Below, in pieces: positions 16,021 through 22,958 of a stretch of DNA of 27,075 nt. Under the pieces are notes generated by a model. That model saw only the letters and a program-made list of their open reading frames with translations, did not search any database and had not been told where the DNA came from. Numbering within the stretch: position 1 is the first letter of the stretch; every line of letters begins with the position of its first letter. The translations under genes and the position numbers were made by a program. The stretch is from positions 1-27,075 of the IMG/VR virus record IMGVR_UViG_3300042691_029707. One strand, 5' to 3'. Origin of the DNA: a virus.

Positions 16021-16830
16021 TTACTTGTACATATCTAATATATGTTCAATTATATGATGTCTTTGGACATCTTTGTAATCAAAGTAACAGACTTCAATAC
16101 CATTGACTGGTTTGAATTCTAATCTTTTTTGTAGATCAAGTAATCCATTGTCTGGTTTTTTCCTATCTGTTTGTTCAATATCTCCTGTAATAACTATCTT
16201 TGTTCCTATTCCAATTCTAGTCATTATCATTTTAAGTTGGTTTGGAGTACAATTTTGTGATTCGTCTAATATCACATAGCTATTTTTGAAATTTCGTCCT
16301 CGACAAAAGGCTAGGGGTGCAATCTCTATGATTTGTTCATCTAGCATGTGGGCTATTTCCTTAGCTGTGTAAAATTCACGCAATACGTCAAAAAGTGGTC
16401 TAGTCCAAGGTTCCATTTTAGCATTAATGTCACCTGGCAAAAATCCATGCTTTTCGTCGTCTACTCCAACAGCTGGTCGTGTTAGTAAAATTTTGTCTAC
16501 CTGCTGTAATTTAAGAGCCTTGATTGCTGCAAGCATTGCTAGATAAGTTTTTCCCGTTCCAGCTGGTCCTGTTCCTATCACTATATAGGTTTCAGGATTT
16601 AACAATTCTAAAATATATTTTTCTTGATTTACTGATTTGGGAACTAATTGTAAAACGGAGGTTTTTTTAGGTCTGAGTGTGTCGAATTGTATAGTTTTCG
16701 ATTCATTCATGTAGAAAGTTTGGTCTGTGTGTTTTTTAGTGTTAGTCATTTTTGCATCTGCTTTTCTTAAAGCTCCAGTCTTTCTCTTGCTCAAGTTGCT
16801 TCTCCTATGTGAAATGAGTACTTGACTCAT
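16021..16830 (-). CDS. phoH: PhoH-like ATPase
   Basis: This 269-residue P-loop protein of the PhoH family is very common in marine phages. Walker A GPAGTGKT is at 88-95, Walker B VILDES at about 186-191, and the family blocks LTRPAVGVDDEKHGFLPG and MTRIGIGTKIVITGDIEQTD are intact. PhoH proteins are ATPases linked to RNA metabolism and, in some hosts, phosphate stress, and their phage role is unproven. It is the only gene of the window on the minus strand. The first 40 residues are basic and atypical, and the ATG has no good ribosome site, so starts at residue 28 or 41 are possible. A TTTAAATA late-like box on the minus strand ends only three bases before the first ATG, which favours a downstream start. 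Confidence 0.93.
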   Translation of the reverse strand: MSQVLISHRRSNLSKRKTGALRKADAKMTNTKKHTDQTFYMNESKTIQFDTLRPKKTSVLQLVPKSVNQEKYILELLNPETYIVIGTGPAGTGKTYLAMLAAIKALKLQQVDKILLTRPAVGVDDEKHGFLPGDINAKMEPWTRPLFDVLREFYTAKEIAHMLDEQIIEIAPLAFCRGRNFKNSYVILDESQNCTPNQLKMIMTRIGIGTKIVITGDIEQTDRKKPDNGLLDLQKRLEFKPVNGIEVCYFDYKDVQRHHIIEHILDMYK

Positions 16831-16888
16831 CTTTATTTAAAGACTGGACTGAGTGATTAATTAGCACACTTATTGTGCAGCTTGGGGC

Positions 16889-16896
16889 GATAAATA
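16889..16896 (+). promoter_or_regulatory. Late promoter box (GATAAATA), upstream copy
   Basis: GATAAATATTAA matches the late-promoter pattern, 63 bases before the ATG at 16960. It would produce a message with a leader of about 60 bases, unlike the second box at 16945. Confidence 0.55.
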
Positions 16897-16944
16897 TTAA
16901 GCTGTCCAGTAGATTTTCAATATCCAAAGACTAATCCCTACCTT

Positions 16945-16952
16945 GATAAATA
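16945..16952 (+). promoter_or_regulatory. Late promoter box (GATAAATA) abutting the start codon
   Basis: GATAAATACTA, identical over 11 bases to the box at 5750, ends 7 bases before the ATG at 16960. There is no Shine-Dalgarno. The expected start of transcription coincides with the start codon, so a leaderless message is predicted. Confidence 0.65.
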
Positions 16953-16959
16953 CTATACT

Positions 16960-17580
16960 ATGAAAAAATTACCAGCGACCGAATTTTTTAACGATATTGA
17001 TTATGTCAGTATCATAGACACCATAAAGGGTATTTACACAAGTGATGGATCCATGTCTACCTTACTAGACTTTGAACGTGTTTTGGATGAAGCTGATTTA
17101 TACGCTTTTAAAAATTGGGATTTAGGGGAGCTAGTCGAAGGACCTGATAACAAAAAGTATACAGTAACTTGCGTATTTATGTACCCAGAAAAACTAATGC
17201 CAGACCCCAGAGGAGGAAAAAGATTAATTGGGGTAGGGTGTAGCGTCCATTTTAAAAAAACAGAAATAGAGATTCCGATAAAAATACAAGATCCAAATGA
17301 TTTTCAACAAGGAACACACTATCCAAAAATGATAAAAAGGAAAGTATGGTTAGTACGTATTGAAATGCCTAAACAACTTATGAATGAAATTCGTGAGGGC
17401 TCAATTGACCTAGCAGACCAAACTATTAATTTAGATGAGCTAGACGAAGCATATGAACAGGACTATGATCAGGAAAACAAACAAGATGATCAATTAAATC
17501 AGGATATGGGAGGTCCTATGCCGGGTGCAGCCCCGATGCCTGGACCAATGGCGGCACCTATGCCGGGAGCACCAGCATGA
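16960..17580 (+). CDS. Unknown protein with Pro/Met-rich tail
   Basis: This is a 206-residue protein I do not recognise. Residues about 1-150 look globular and beta-rich, with conserved-looking phrases YPEKLMPDPRGGKRLIGVG and PKMIKRKVWLVRIEMPK. Residues 155-180 are very acidic (NLDELDEAYEQDYDQE), and the last 25 are a repeat of Pro, Met, Gly and Ala (PMPGAAPMPGPM). It has no membrane segment. It is driven by late-type promoters and overlaps the next gene by four bases (ATGA at 17577), so a late, possibly structural role is likely. The acidic-then-PM tail may be a flexible docking arm. Confidence 0.75.
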   Translation: MKKLPATEFFNDIDYVSIIDTIKGIYTSDGSMSTLLDFERVLDEADLYAFKNWDLGELVEGPDNKKYTVTCVFMYPEKLMPDPRGGKRLIGVGCSVHFKKTEIEIPIKIQDPNDFQQGTHYPKMIKRKVWLVRIEMPKQLMNEIREGSIDLADQTINLDELDEAYEQDYDQENKQDDQLNQDMGGPMPGAAPMPGPMAAPMPGAPA

Positions 17581-18113
17581 ATAAATTAACAGAGGGCGTA
17601 GATTATAAAGATTTTGTTAGGCAAATTATGCCAACGTTATCAATTGACGAATATGAGGCTAAAACAGGAAGTGATGATGAAACGGTAACATTAGCATTTA
17701 CTGTTAAGGGAAGACAGGCAAGTGAAGATTTGGCGGCTTGGTTTGAAAAAGGGTACGATTACGTAATAGATGCTCAAGTAAGTAAAGGCGAGGTAAGACG
17801 AGGAAAACACGTAGTGTTCGTAGAAATGGAGCGTAGGTCTAAGGTTCCAGAGAGAATTATTGAAATTCTTGAAGATTTAGAAACTCTTACAAATTTAGAA
17901 TTAGCTGATTGGACTATTGAAATTAACGACATAGAAATTGAAGCAGACATTGACCAGTTAAAAGCAAACATTTTATTATCTCCTCATTTATACAGAGAAT
18001 CAAAAGAAAAAGACCTAAATGAAATGCGTGAATTATCTGGAATAGAACCGCATAAAATTTACACTGAACAAGACGCAGAGGTAAAATCTTTTAAAGCAAT
18101 GGCAGGATTATAA
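17577..18113 (+). CDS. Unknown late-operon protein
   Basis: This 178-residue alpha/beta protein has the N-terminus MNKLTEGVDYKDF, a central strand-rich part (VTLAFTVKGRQASEDLAAWF, KHVVFVEMERR) and a long acidic helix (RIIEILEDLETLTNLELADW). The C-terminal segment LNEMRELSGIEP resembles the C-terminus of the giant protein at 721 (LNEWKKLSGIK), which suggests a shared short peptide signal. The N-terminus also has an (L/I)xE-G site. It is coupled to the preceding gene by ATGA and is followed after nine bases by the candidate holin. I recognise no enzymatic motif. Confidence 0.75.
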   Translation: MNKLTEGVDYKDFVRQIMPTLSIDEYEAKTGSDDETVTLAFTVKGRQASEDLAAWFEKGYDYVIDAQVSKGEVRRGKHVVFVEMERRSKVPERIIEILEDLETLTNLELADWTIEINDIEIEADIDQLKANILLSPHLYRESKEKDLNEMRELSGIEPHKIYTEQDAEVKSFKAMAGL

Positions 18114-18122
18114 GGAGCAAAA

Positions 18123-18647
18123 ATGGGAACAACATTATTAGCAAAAAAAGCAAATGGAGAAAATCCATTTGGAACAAGTGACGATCATCATACATCAATG
18201 GCAAATGATCCAACAATAAGTCAAATACCTGCAGGAAGTAGTTTTGGGACAACACAATCTATGCCTGCGTACTCAAATACAGGAGCAAGTATGCCAAATA
18301 ATAATGTGCAAATTGTGCAAAATCAAGGGGAATCACTAAAGAGTGGTGGCGGTGCAATGAGTGAAGGCGGAGAATCAACAGTCGCATTAGATAAAGATGC
18401 AACAGATTGGATCAATAAAAAATGGCGTCCGGTTATGGGCTGGGTCTATATGATGACTTGTACTGCTGACTTTGTTGTATTCCCTATACTATGGTCACTA
18501 CTACAAGCATTAAGTAATGGTCAAGTAACTAGTCAATGGCAACCATTAACATTACAAGGTGCAGGATTATACCATATTGCAATGGGTGCAGTTCTAGGTA
18601 TCGCAGCATACGGTCGTACAAAAGAAAAAGTAGCTGGAGCAGCGTAA
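18123..18647 (+). CDS. Candidate holin-like membrane protein
   Basis: This 174-residue protein has a polar, Ser/Gly/Asn-rich first half (1-90) without hydrophobic segments. A compact membrane domain follows, with about two spans: VYMMTCTADFVVFPILWSLL (about 105-124) and YHIAMGAVLGIAAYG (about 151-165), joined by a short polar loop (QWQPLTLQGAGL). The W-RPVMGWVYM start and RTKEK end of the domain resemble three-helix holins of the gene-transfer-agent release type, as I recall the family. As a holin it would let the GH19 endolysin at 7888 cross the inner membrane. The long soluble N-terminus is unusual, and a structural membrane protein is the alternative. It has a strong ribosome site (AAGGAG). 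Confidence 0.6.
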   Translation: MGTTLLAKKANGENPFGTSDDHHTSMANDPTISQIPAGSSFGTTQSMPAYSNTGASMPNNNVQIVQNQGESLKSGGGAMSEGGESTVALDKDATDWINKKWRPVMGWVYMMTCTADFVVFPILWSLLQALSNGQVTSQWQPLTLQGAGLYHIAMGAVLGIAAYGRTKEKVAGAA

Positions 18648-18648
18648 C

Positions 18649-18656
18649 CATAAATA
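18649..18656 (+). promoter_or_regulatory. Late-type box CATAAATA upstream of dnaJ
   Basis: CATAAATATT lies one base after the holin-like stop codon and 34 bases before the DnaJ ATG. The ATAAATA core is intact, but the first base is C instead of G or A. It overlaps a sigma70-like promoter, so the gene may be read both early and late. Confidence 0.4.
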
Positions 18657-18657
18657 T

Positions 18658-18685
18658 TTGATTATTAACAAAGGTATGTTATAAT
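18658..18685 (+). promoter_or_regulatory. Sigma70-like promoter for dnaJ
   Basis: TTGATT (18658-18663) and a perfect TATAAT (18680-18685) are separated by 16 bases. Transcription should start at about 18691-18692, that is at the ATG itself. The only purine-rich ribosome-like site (AAAGG, about 18670) is 17 bases from the ATG, too far to serve it. Confidence 0.55.
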
Positions 18686-18690
18686 CAACT

Positions 18691-19491
18691 ATGGACCATT
18701 ACAAAACTTTAGGCGTTGACCGTAACGCATCACCAGACGAAATTCGTCTAGCATATAAAAAACTAGCAAGTATTCATCATCCAGACAAGGGTGGTGATAC
18801 TGCTAGGTTTCAAGAAATTCAATCTGCTTATGAAACATTAAGCGATCCTCAGAAAAAAACAGAATACGATATGCCACGCGGAGGTTTTCCAGGAGGTGGT
18901 TTCTCATTTAATGGATTCCCAGGTGGATTTAGTTTTCAAACCGGACCAATGAATATAGATGATATATTTGGTCAAATGTTTGGACACCGTCATCATCAAA
19001 CTCCTACGTATAAAACGGTAGTCAATCTAACATTGGAACAAGTTTATAATGGTGATCAACAAACACTAAATTTTTCTACCAATACAGGCCCACACAGTGT
19101 ACGCATTGAGGTACCAAAAGGTATAGAAAACGGACAACAATTGCGTTACGATAACTTAATACCAAATGGAGTTTTAATCGTAGAATTTAGAATTTACGAT
19201 CACCCAAAATTTCAGAGAAATGGTTTTAATTTAACAAGCGAAATTGAAGTAGATGTATTAGACTTAATAATAGGAACAACGATTGATTTTCAAACAATTT
19301 CGGGAAAAACTTTTAGTGTTTCTATAAAACCAAAAACACAACCTAATACTACATTGAGAATAACAGGTCAAGGATTAACAAATGGTCATTATAACGGAGA
19401 CCAATTACTGTTGATTAAACCGTATGTATCTGATAAGATAGACAACGATATTATCATTAGTATTTTAAAAGCAAAAAATAAAGGAAATTAA
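18691..19491 (+). CDS. DnaJ-type cochaperone without zinc finger
   Basis: This 266-residue J-domain protein would stimulate host DnaK. The J domain spans about 1-60, with the HPD motif at 30-32 and the helix-IV phrase FQEIQSAYETLSDP. A Gly/Phe-rich linker follows (about 64-88), then a beta-sandwich client-binding region (about 107-255, with the dimer region reduced). The four CxxCxGxG zinc repeats of classical DnaJ are absent, so this is a class B (CbpA/DnaJB-like) protein. CbpA is about 306 residues, so this is compact. It lies one base before clpA, which fits a DnaK/J-Clp disaggregation or degradation pathway. A promoter overlaps its start. Confidence 0.92.
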   Translation: MDHYKTLGVDRNASPDEIRLAYKKLASIHHPDKGGDTARFQEIQSAYETLSDPQKKTEYDMPRGGFPGGGFSFNGFPGGFSFQTGPMNIDDIFGQMFGHRHHQTPTYKTVVNLTLEQVYNGDQQTLNFSTNTGPHSVRIEVPKGIENGQQLRYDNLIPNGVLIVEFRIYDHPKFQRNGFNLTSEIEVDVLDLIIGTTIDFQTISGKTFSVSIKPKTQPNTTLRITGQGLTNGHYNGDQLLLIKPYVSDKIDNDIIISILKAKNKGN

Positions 19492-19492
19492 A

Positions 19493-21766
19493 TTGAATAG
19501 TTCAGTAGAAATTGAATCAGTTATCGAACAAGCAATTATTCTAGCAAAAGATAGATGCCATGAATATTGCACAGTTGAACATCTATTGCTTGCACTAATG
19601 AAGCATACTCCATTTAAAAAATGTTCAGAACAATTTGGTGTTGACGTTGACAACCTTACCAAAGAACTTATTGCATATTTGGACAGTCTCAAGTCAATTG
19701 TAATCAATGTAGATCAAGGACAAGAAATTCAACCTAAAAAAACAAATAGTTTGGAACGTGTTATTAATCGTAGTGTGACGCAGGTGTTGTTCACTGGAAG
19801 AAAAAACGTTACTACGGTTGACCTTTATCTAAGCATAATGAGCGAAAATAATAGTCACGCACATTATTTTCTTCTCAAATATGGTATGACTAAAAATGAA
19901 TTTGTCCCACATTGGCAAAAGACTTATAAAGGTGCAGAATATTCTGGAAATCTCACAGACAGCCAGGCAAATGAAATCCTTGACGAATATACAATCAATC
20001 TAACTAAAATGGCAGCAGAGAATAAGCTAGAGCCATTGATTGGTCGTAGCACTGAACTTAATGACATTATTAATGTATTGGCAAAACGATTCAAGTCAAA
20101 TGTATTAATGGTTGGTGATCCTGGTGTAGGCAAAACTGCAATCGCTGAAGGTCTTGCTACAATGATCGTAGAAGATAATGTACCTGAATTTTTAAAAGGT
20201 CATGAATTATATAGCCTTGAAGTAGGTATGTTACTTGCTGGTAGTAAATATCGTGGTGACTTTGAAGAAAAAATCAAAAACATCATTGATGCATTAAACA
20301 CAAAAAAGAAAGCTATCCTTTTCATTGATGAAGCACATACAATGAAGGGTAGTGGTAATACTAATAATGGTAGTATTGATTTTGCAAGTATGATTAAGCC
20401 TGCAATCACTAAAGGCACATTAAAGATTATTGCAAGTACGACTTGGGAAGAATATTACGAAAGTTTTGAAAAAGATCGTGCATTGATGCGTCGATTCTAT
20501 CGTGTGGGTATTGATGAACCAAGTACAGATAGCACGATTCGAATTTTGCGTGGATTAAGTCAAAGACTCAATGATTTTCATAATGTAAAAATTAGTGAAG
20601 AAGCTATTGAAGCCAGTGTTGATTGTTCAGCACGTTACATTCATGATAGAAAAAATCCAGATAAGTCAATTGATTTGCTTGATGCGGCTTGTGCGAAACA
20701 GCGTGTATTAGAAAACAAAGAGGCAGAGATTACTAAAGAACTTATCTATGAACAAGTTGAACGATTTACAGGCGTTCCAGCAGATAAGTTGAGTAATGAT
20801 TTTACTGACCGTGTTAAAAATCTTGAACAAAACGTTAAAGATAAACTATATGGTCAAGATGATGCTGTCAATAAAGTACTTGAGCGTGTATATGTAAGTT
20901 TTGCTGGCATCAATAATGAAACAAAGCCTGTTGGTAGTTTCTTATTCTTGGGTCCTACTGGTACAGGTAAAACTGAACTTGCTAAGCTGCTCAGTAAAAA
21001 TCTTGATATGCCACTGCTCAAATACGACATGAGTGAATACGGTGAGAAACATAGTGTTGCTAAACTAATTGGTGCACCTCCTGGTTATGTTGGTTACGGT
21101 GAAGGTAATTTAGGTGGTGGTAAACTCATCAATGATTTGAGCAAGAATCCATATTCAATCTTATTATTTGATGAGGTTGAAAAAGCACATCCAGAAGTAT
21201 TTGATATCTTCCTGCAATTACTTGATGAAGGTCGTGTTACTGGTAGTAATAGTAAGGAAGTTAATGCAAAGAATTGTATTATCATTATGACTAGTAACTT
21301 AGGCGCAAGTGATAGCGAACGTAATTCTATTGGATTTGGTAGTCAAGAAAAAACTGGTGAAGATGAACGTGCAATGAAAGAATTTTTTAAACCAGAATTT
21401 AGAAATCGTATTGATTTAATTTGCAAATTTAACAAACTTGATAAACTTGCTATTAAGAAAATTGTGGTAAAGTTTGTGGATGAGCTTAAAAAGTCATTAA
21501 AAACCGCACACGATATTGTACTCAATTTAAGTGAACCAGTTGTAGACTATCTTGCAGAAGTTGGGTACGATAGTAAAATGGGTGCGAGACCATTAGCACG
21601 TAAAATTGATGAACTAATTCGTGTACCACTATCAAAGAAAATAGTGTTTGATAATGTGAAAAATAGTAACGTATTTGCTGTTATGGAAAATGATGAAATT
21701 CAATTTGTTGTGACACCTAAAGTTGTCGCACATGTTGGTTACAATGGAGTAATTACAGTTGAATAA
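19493..21766 (+). CDS. clpA: ClpA-type AAA+ unfoldase
   Basis: This 757-residue protein matches E. coli ClpA (758) in length and layout. An N-domain (about 1-140, with TVEHLLLALM) is followed by AAA module 1 (GDPGVGKT about 207-214; ILFIDEAH about 274) and, without the long coiled-coil middle domain of ClpB, by AAA module 2 (GPTGTGKT about 487-494; ILLFDEVEKAH about 557). The ClpP-docking loop motif I-G-F lies at about 613, as in ClpA (IGL). It would thread substrates into host ClpP; no clpP is in this window. The start is TTG at 19493, with AAAGG seven bases upstream. From the middle onward Arg is mostly CGT/CGA and CTT is frequent, unlike the AGA-rich structural genes. Confidence 0.95.
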   Translation: MNSSVEIESVIEQAIILAKDRCHEYCTVEHLLLALMKHTPFKKCSEQFGVDVDNLTKELIAYLDSLKSIVINVDQGQEIQPKKTNSLERVINRSVTQVLFTGRKNVTTVDLYLSIMSENNSHAHYFLLKYGMTKNEFVPHWQKTYKGAEYSGNLTDSQANEILDEYTINLTKMAAENKLEPLIGRSTELNDIINVLAKRFKSNVLMVGDPGVGKTAIAEGLATMIVEDNVPEFLKGHELYSLEVGMLLAGSKYRGDFEEKIKNIIDALNTKKKAILFIDEAHTMKGSGNTNNGSIDFASMIKPAITKGTLKIIASTTWEEYYESFEKDRALMRRFYRVGIDEPSTDSTIRILRGLSQRLNDFHNVKISEEAIEASVDCSARYIHDRKNPDKSIDLLDAACAKQRVLENKEAEITKELIYEQVERFTGVPADKLSNDFTDRVKNLEQNVKDKLYGQDDAVNKVLERVYVSFAGINNETKPVGSFLFLGPTGTGKTELAKLLSKNLDMPLLKYDMSEYGEKHSVAKLIGAPPGYVGYGEGNLGGGKLINDLSKNPYSILLFDEVEKAHPEVFDIFLQLLDEGRVTGSNSKEVNAKNCIIIMTSNLGASDSERNSIGFGSQEKTGEDERAMKEFFKPEFRNRIDLICKFNKLDKLAIKKIVVKFVDELKKSLKTAHDIVLNLSEPVVDYLAEVGYDSKMGARPLARKIDELIRVPLSKKIVFDNVKNSNVFAVMENDEIQFVVTPKVVAHVGYNGVITVE

Positions 21767-22418
21767 CTTTAAAAAAGTCACCAAACCTAGGTTGTACTAC
21801 GACAAATACAAATATAAATCATCGATATCGTATCCAGATTGTAATTTAATTCGATATGCTAAAACTGAAAAAGATTTAGATAAATCAATAGCGTTAAGGG
21901 AAAGTTATGGTAGATCAAGTTTTTATGGATCTGTGATTGATAAAGATTTTTTATTAAAATTAATTAATTGGCGCAATGATGTCAGTGAAACGGATTCTAT
22001 GGTAAGAGTCGATTATAACTGCATAAGCACCTATAGTAATAATCTAGAAGTTGTTCAATCACTTGAAAAGTTGGTACCTAATGGTGTATCTTATGCAGAG
22101 GTTAAGATAGAGGGTAAAGTCGGGGTCTTGTTAAGAAATAACCCGAAACATAACTATAGGACACACTTTCGCAGTAAAACTGTTCCAGATGGATTTCACA
22201 AAGAGATAGAGAATTTCTTAAAACAATACAAAAATTCGGCTTTCCCTACTCCTAGTCTATTGAAATGGTTAGAACTCAAAGGTAGCTATACTTGGAGACA
22301 GCGTTATTTAGAATCTTGCTTTTTTATAGACTATGATGATGAATCCTTTCTATCCATACTTTCGCTTAATTTTGGTAGCTATTTGGGCAAAACATTTAAA
22401 GTAGAACAGCGAGACTGA
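21759..22418 (+). CDS. Unknown protein coupled to clpA
   Basis: This 219-residue, Tyr- and basic-rich protein is of no family I can name. The start is a TTG at 21759, overlapping the end of clpA by eight bases, with a GGAG ribosome site at 21746-21749 inside clpA. The next ATG would lose more than 60 residues. Notable segments are KPRLYYDKYKYKSS, RVDYNCISTYSNNLEVVQSLEKL, YAEVKIEGKVGVLLRNNPKHNYRTHFRSK and a Trp-Arg-rich end. It has no membrane span. Because of the coupling with clpA it could be an adaptor or a substrate-directing partner, which is speculation. Confidence 0.72.
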   Translation: MNNFKKVTKPRLYYDKYKYKSSISYPDCNLIRYAKTEKDLDKSIALRESYGRSSFYGSVIDKDFLLKLINWRNDVSETDSMVRVDYNCISTYSNNLEVVQSLEKLVPNGVSYAEVKIEGKVGVLLRNNPKHNYRTHFRSKTVPDGFHKEIENFLKQYKNSAFPTPSLLKWLELKGSYTWRQRYLESCFFIDYDDESFLSILSLNFGSYLGKTFKVEQRD

Positions 22419-22422
22419 TTTT

Positions 22423-22430
22423 GATAAATA
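22423..22430 (+). promoter_or_regulatory. Late promoter (GATAAATA) for the nucleotidyltransferase operon
   Basis: GATAAATACT, matching the boxes at 5750 and 16945, lies five bases after a stop codon and 22 bases before the ATG of the small gene at 22453. Its last bases are one arm of a hairpin that also holds the ribosome site. Confidence 0.75.
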
Positions 22431-22450
22431 CTCTATTAATGGAGTATTTA
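22425..22450 (+). promoter_or_regulatory. Inverted repeat covering late box and Shine-Dalgarno
   Basis: Nine-base arms TAAATACTC (22425-22433) and GAGTATTTA (22442-22450) flank an 8-base loop. The right arm, with the last loop base, contains the GGAG ribosome site (22441-22444) of the gene starting at 22453. The stem could hide the site if transcription starts upstream of it. In transcripts made from the box itself most of the left arm would be missing and the site free. Confidence 0.55.
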
Positions 22451-22452
22451 CC

Positions 22453-22620
22453 ATGGCAAAAATCGTCGAAGATGTACTGGTTATAAAATTAAGCAAAATC
22501 GTAAAAGATAGTGATACAGTAGAATCAGGGATAGCTACCTCTGAGGTACAAACAGCACTAGAGCAGGTAGTTCAAGAACTTGTTGGCAACTCTGTAGTTG
22601 TGGAAGTGATGCAAGCATAA
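22453..22620 (+). CDS. Conserved-looking small protein (55 aa)
   Basis: The gene is short but well supported. A late promoter and GGAG site lie before the ATG, codon use is like its neighbours, and its TAA overlaps the next ATG by one base (TAATG at 22618). The product starts MAKIVEDVLVIKLSKIVKDS, continues with an amphipathic segment (VQTALEQVVQELVG) and ends NSVVVEVMQA, a strand-linker-helix-strand pattern compatible with a small folded protein. I have an impression of similar small proteins in marine T4-like phages but cannot name a function. Confidence 0.78.
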   Translation: MAKIVEDVLVIKLSKIVKDSDTVESGIATSEVQTALEQVVQELVGNSVVVEVMQA

Positions 22621-22958
22621 TGTCACAGGCCACAACACTAATATTACTATCTCAAACTCCTTTCGGGTCAGGTCCCAATATCACAGGGGAAAAACAGCCT
22701 GCCGCAAGCTATTATTTGGGCAAAAGCGACTTACAGACACTTACTTGGAATTTCACAAACGTTTCTGCTACAGTAGTAGTGCAAGCTAGTTTGTCTGAAA
22801 ATCCAACTAATAGTGATTGGTTTAACGTCTATACACTAAGTCCTAGTTCAACCACTGAATTAGGATTTTATAATTTATCCGGAAACTTTGTATGGCTTAG
22901 AGTCAATATCACTAACTTTACTACCGGAGTAATTCAGTCAATAAAGGTAAGCTACTAA
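22620..22958 (+). CDS. Small beta-rich protein, probably structural
   Basis: This 112-residue protein is almost wholly beta-strand in pattern, rich in Ser/Thr/Asn, with Trp and Tyr spaced as in a jelly-roll or Ig-like sandwich (LTWNFTNVSATVVVQASL, DWFNVYTL, GNFVWLRVNITNF). It has no signal peptide. It overlaps both neighbours by one base (TAATG at each end), so it is part of the late operon. A head or tail decoration or a carbohydrate-binding module is plausible. Confidence 0.7.
   Translation: MSQATTLILLSQTPFGSGPNITGEKQPAASYYLGKSDLQTLTWNFTNVSATVVVQASLSENPTNSDWFNVYTLSPSSTTELGFYNLSGNFVWLRVNITNFTTGVIQSIKVSY

Larger units (their letters stand above)
16831..16959. other. Divergent intergenic region between phoH and the 16960 operon
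   Basis: This 129-base spacer separates divergent genes. On the plus strand it holds two late-type boxes (GATAAATA at 16889 and 16945). On the minus strand a late-like TTTAAATA lies next to the phoH start. A 5-bp hairpin (GCACA / TGTGC, 16864-16878) lies between them. No small gene or tRNA is seen. Confidence 0.6.

Noticed and set aside
16831-16959. tRNA or small RNA in the longest spacer
   Set aside because: No cloverleaf or CCA-type end can be drawn; the spacer is explained by promoter boxes and a short hairpin.
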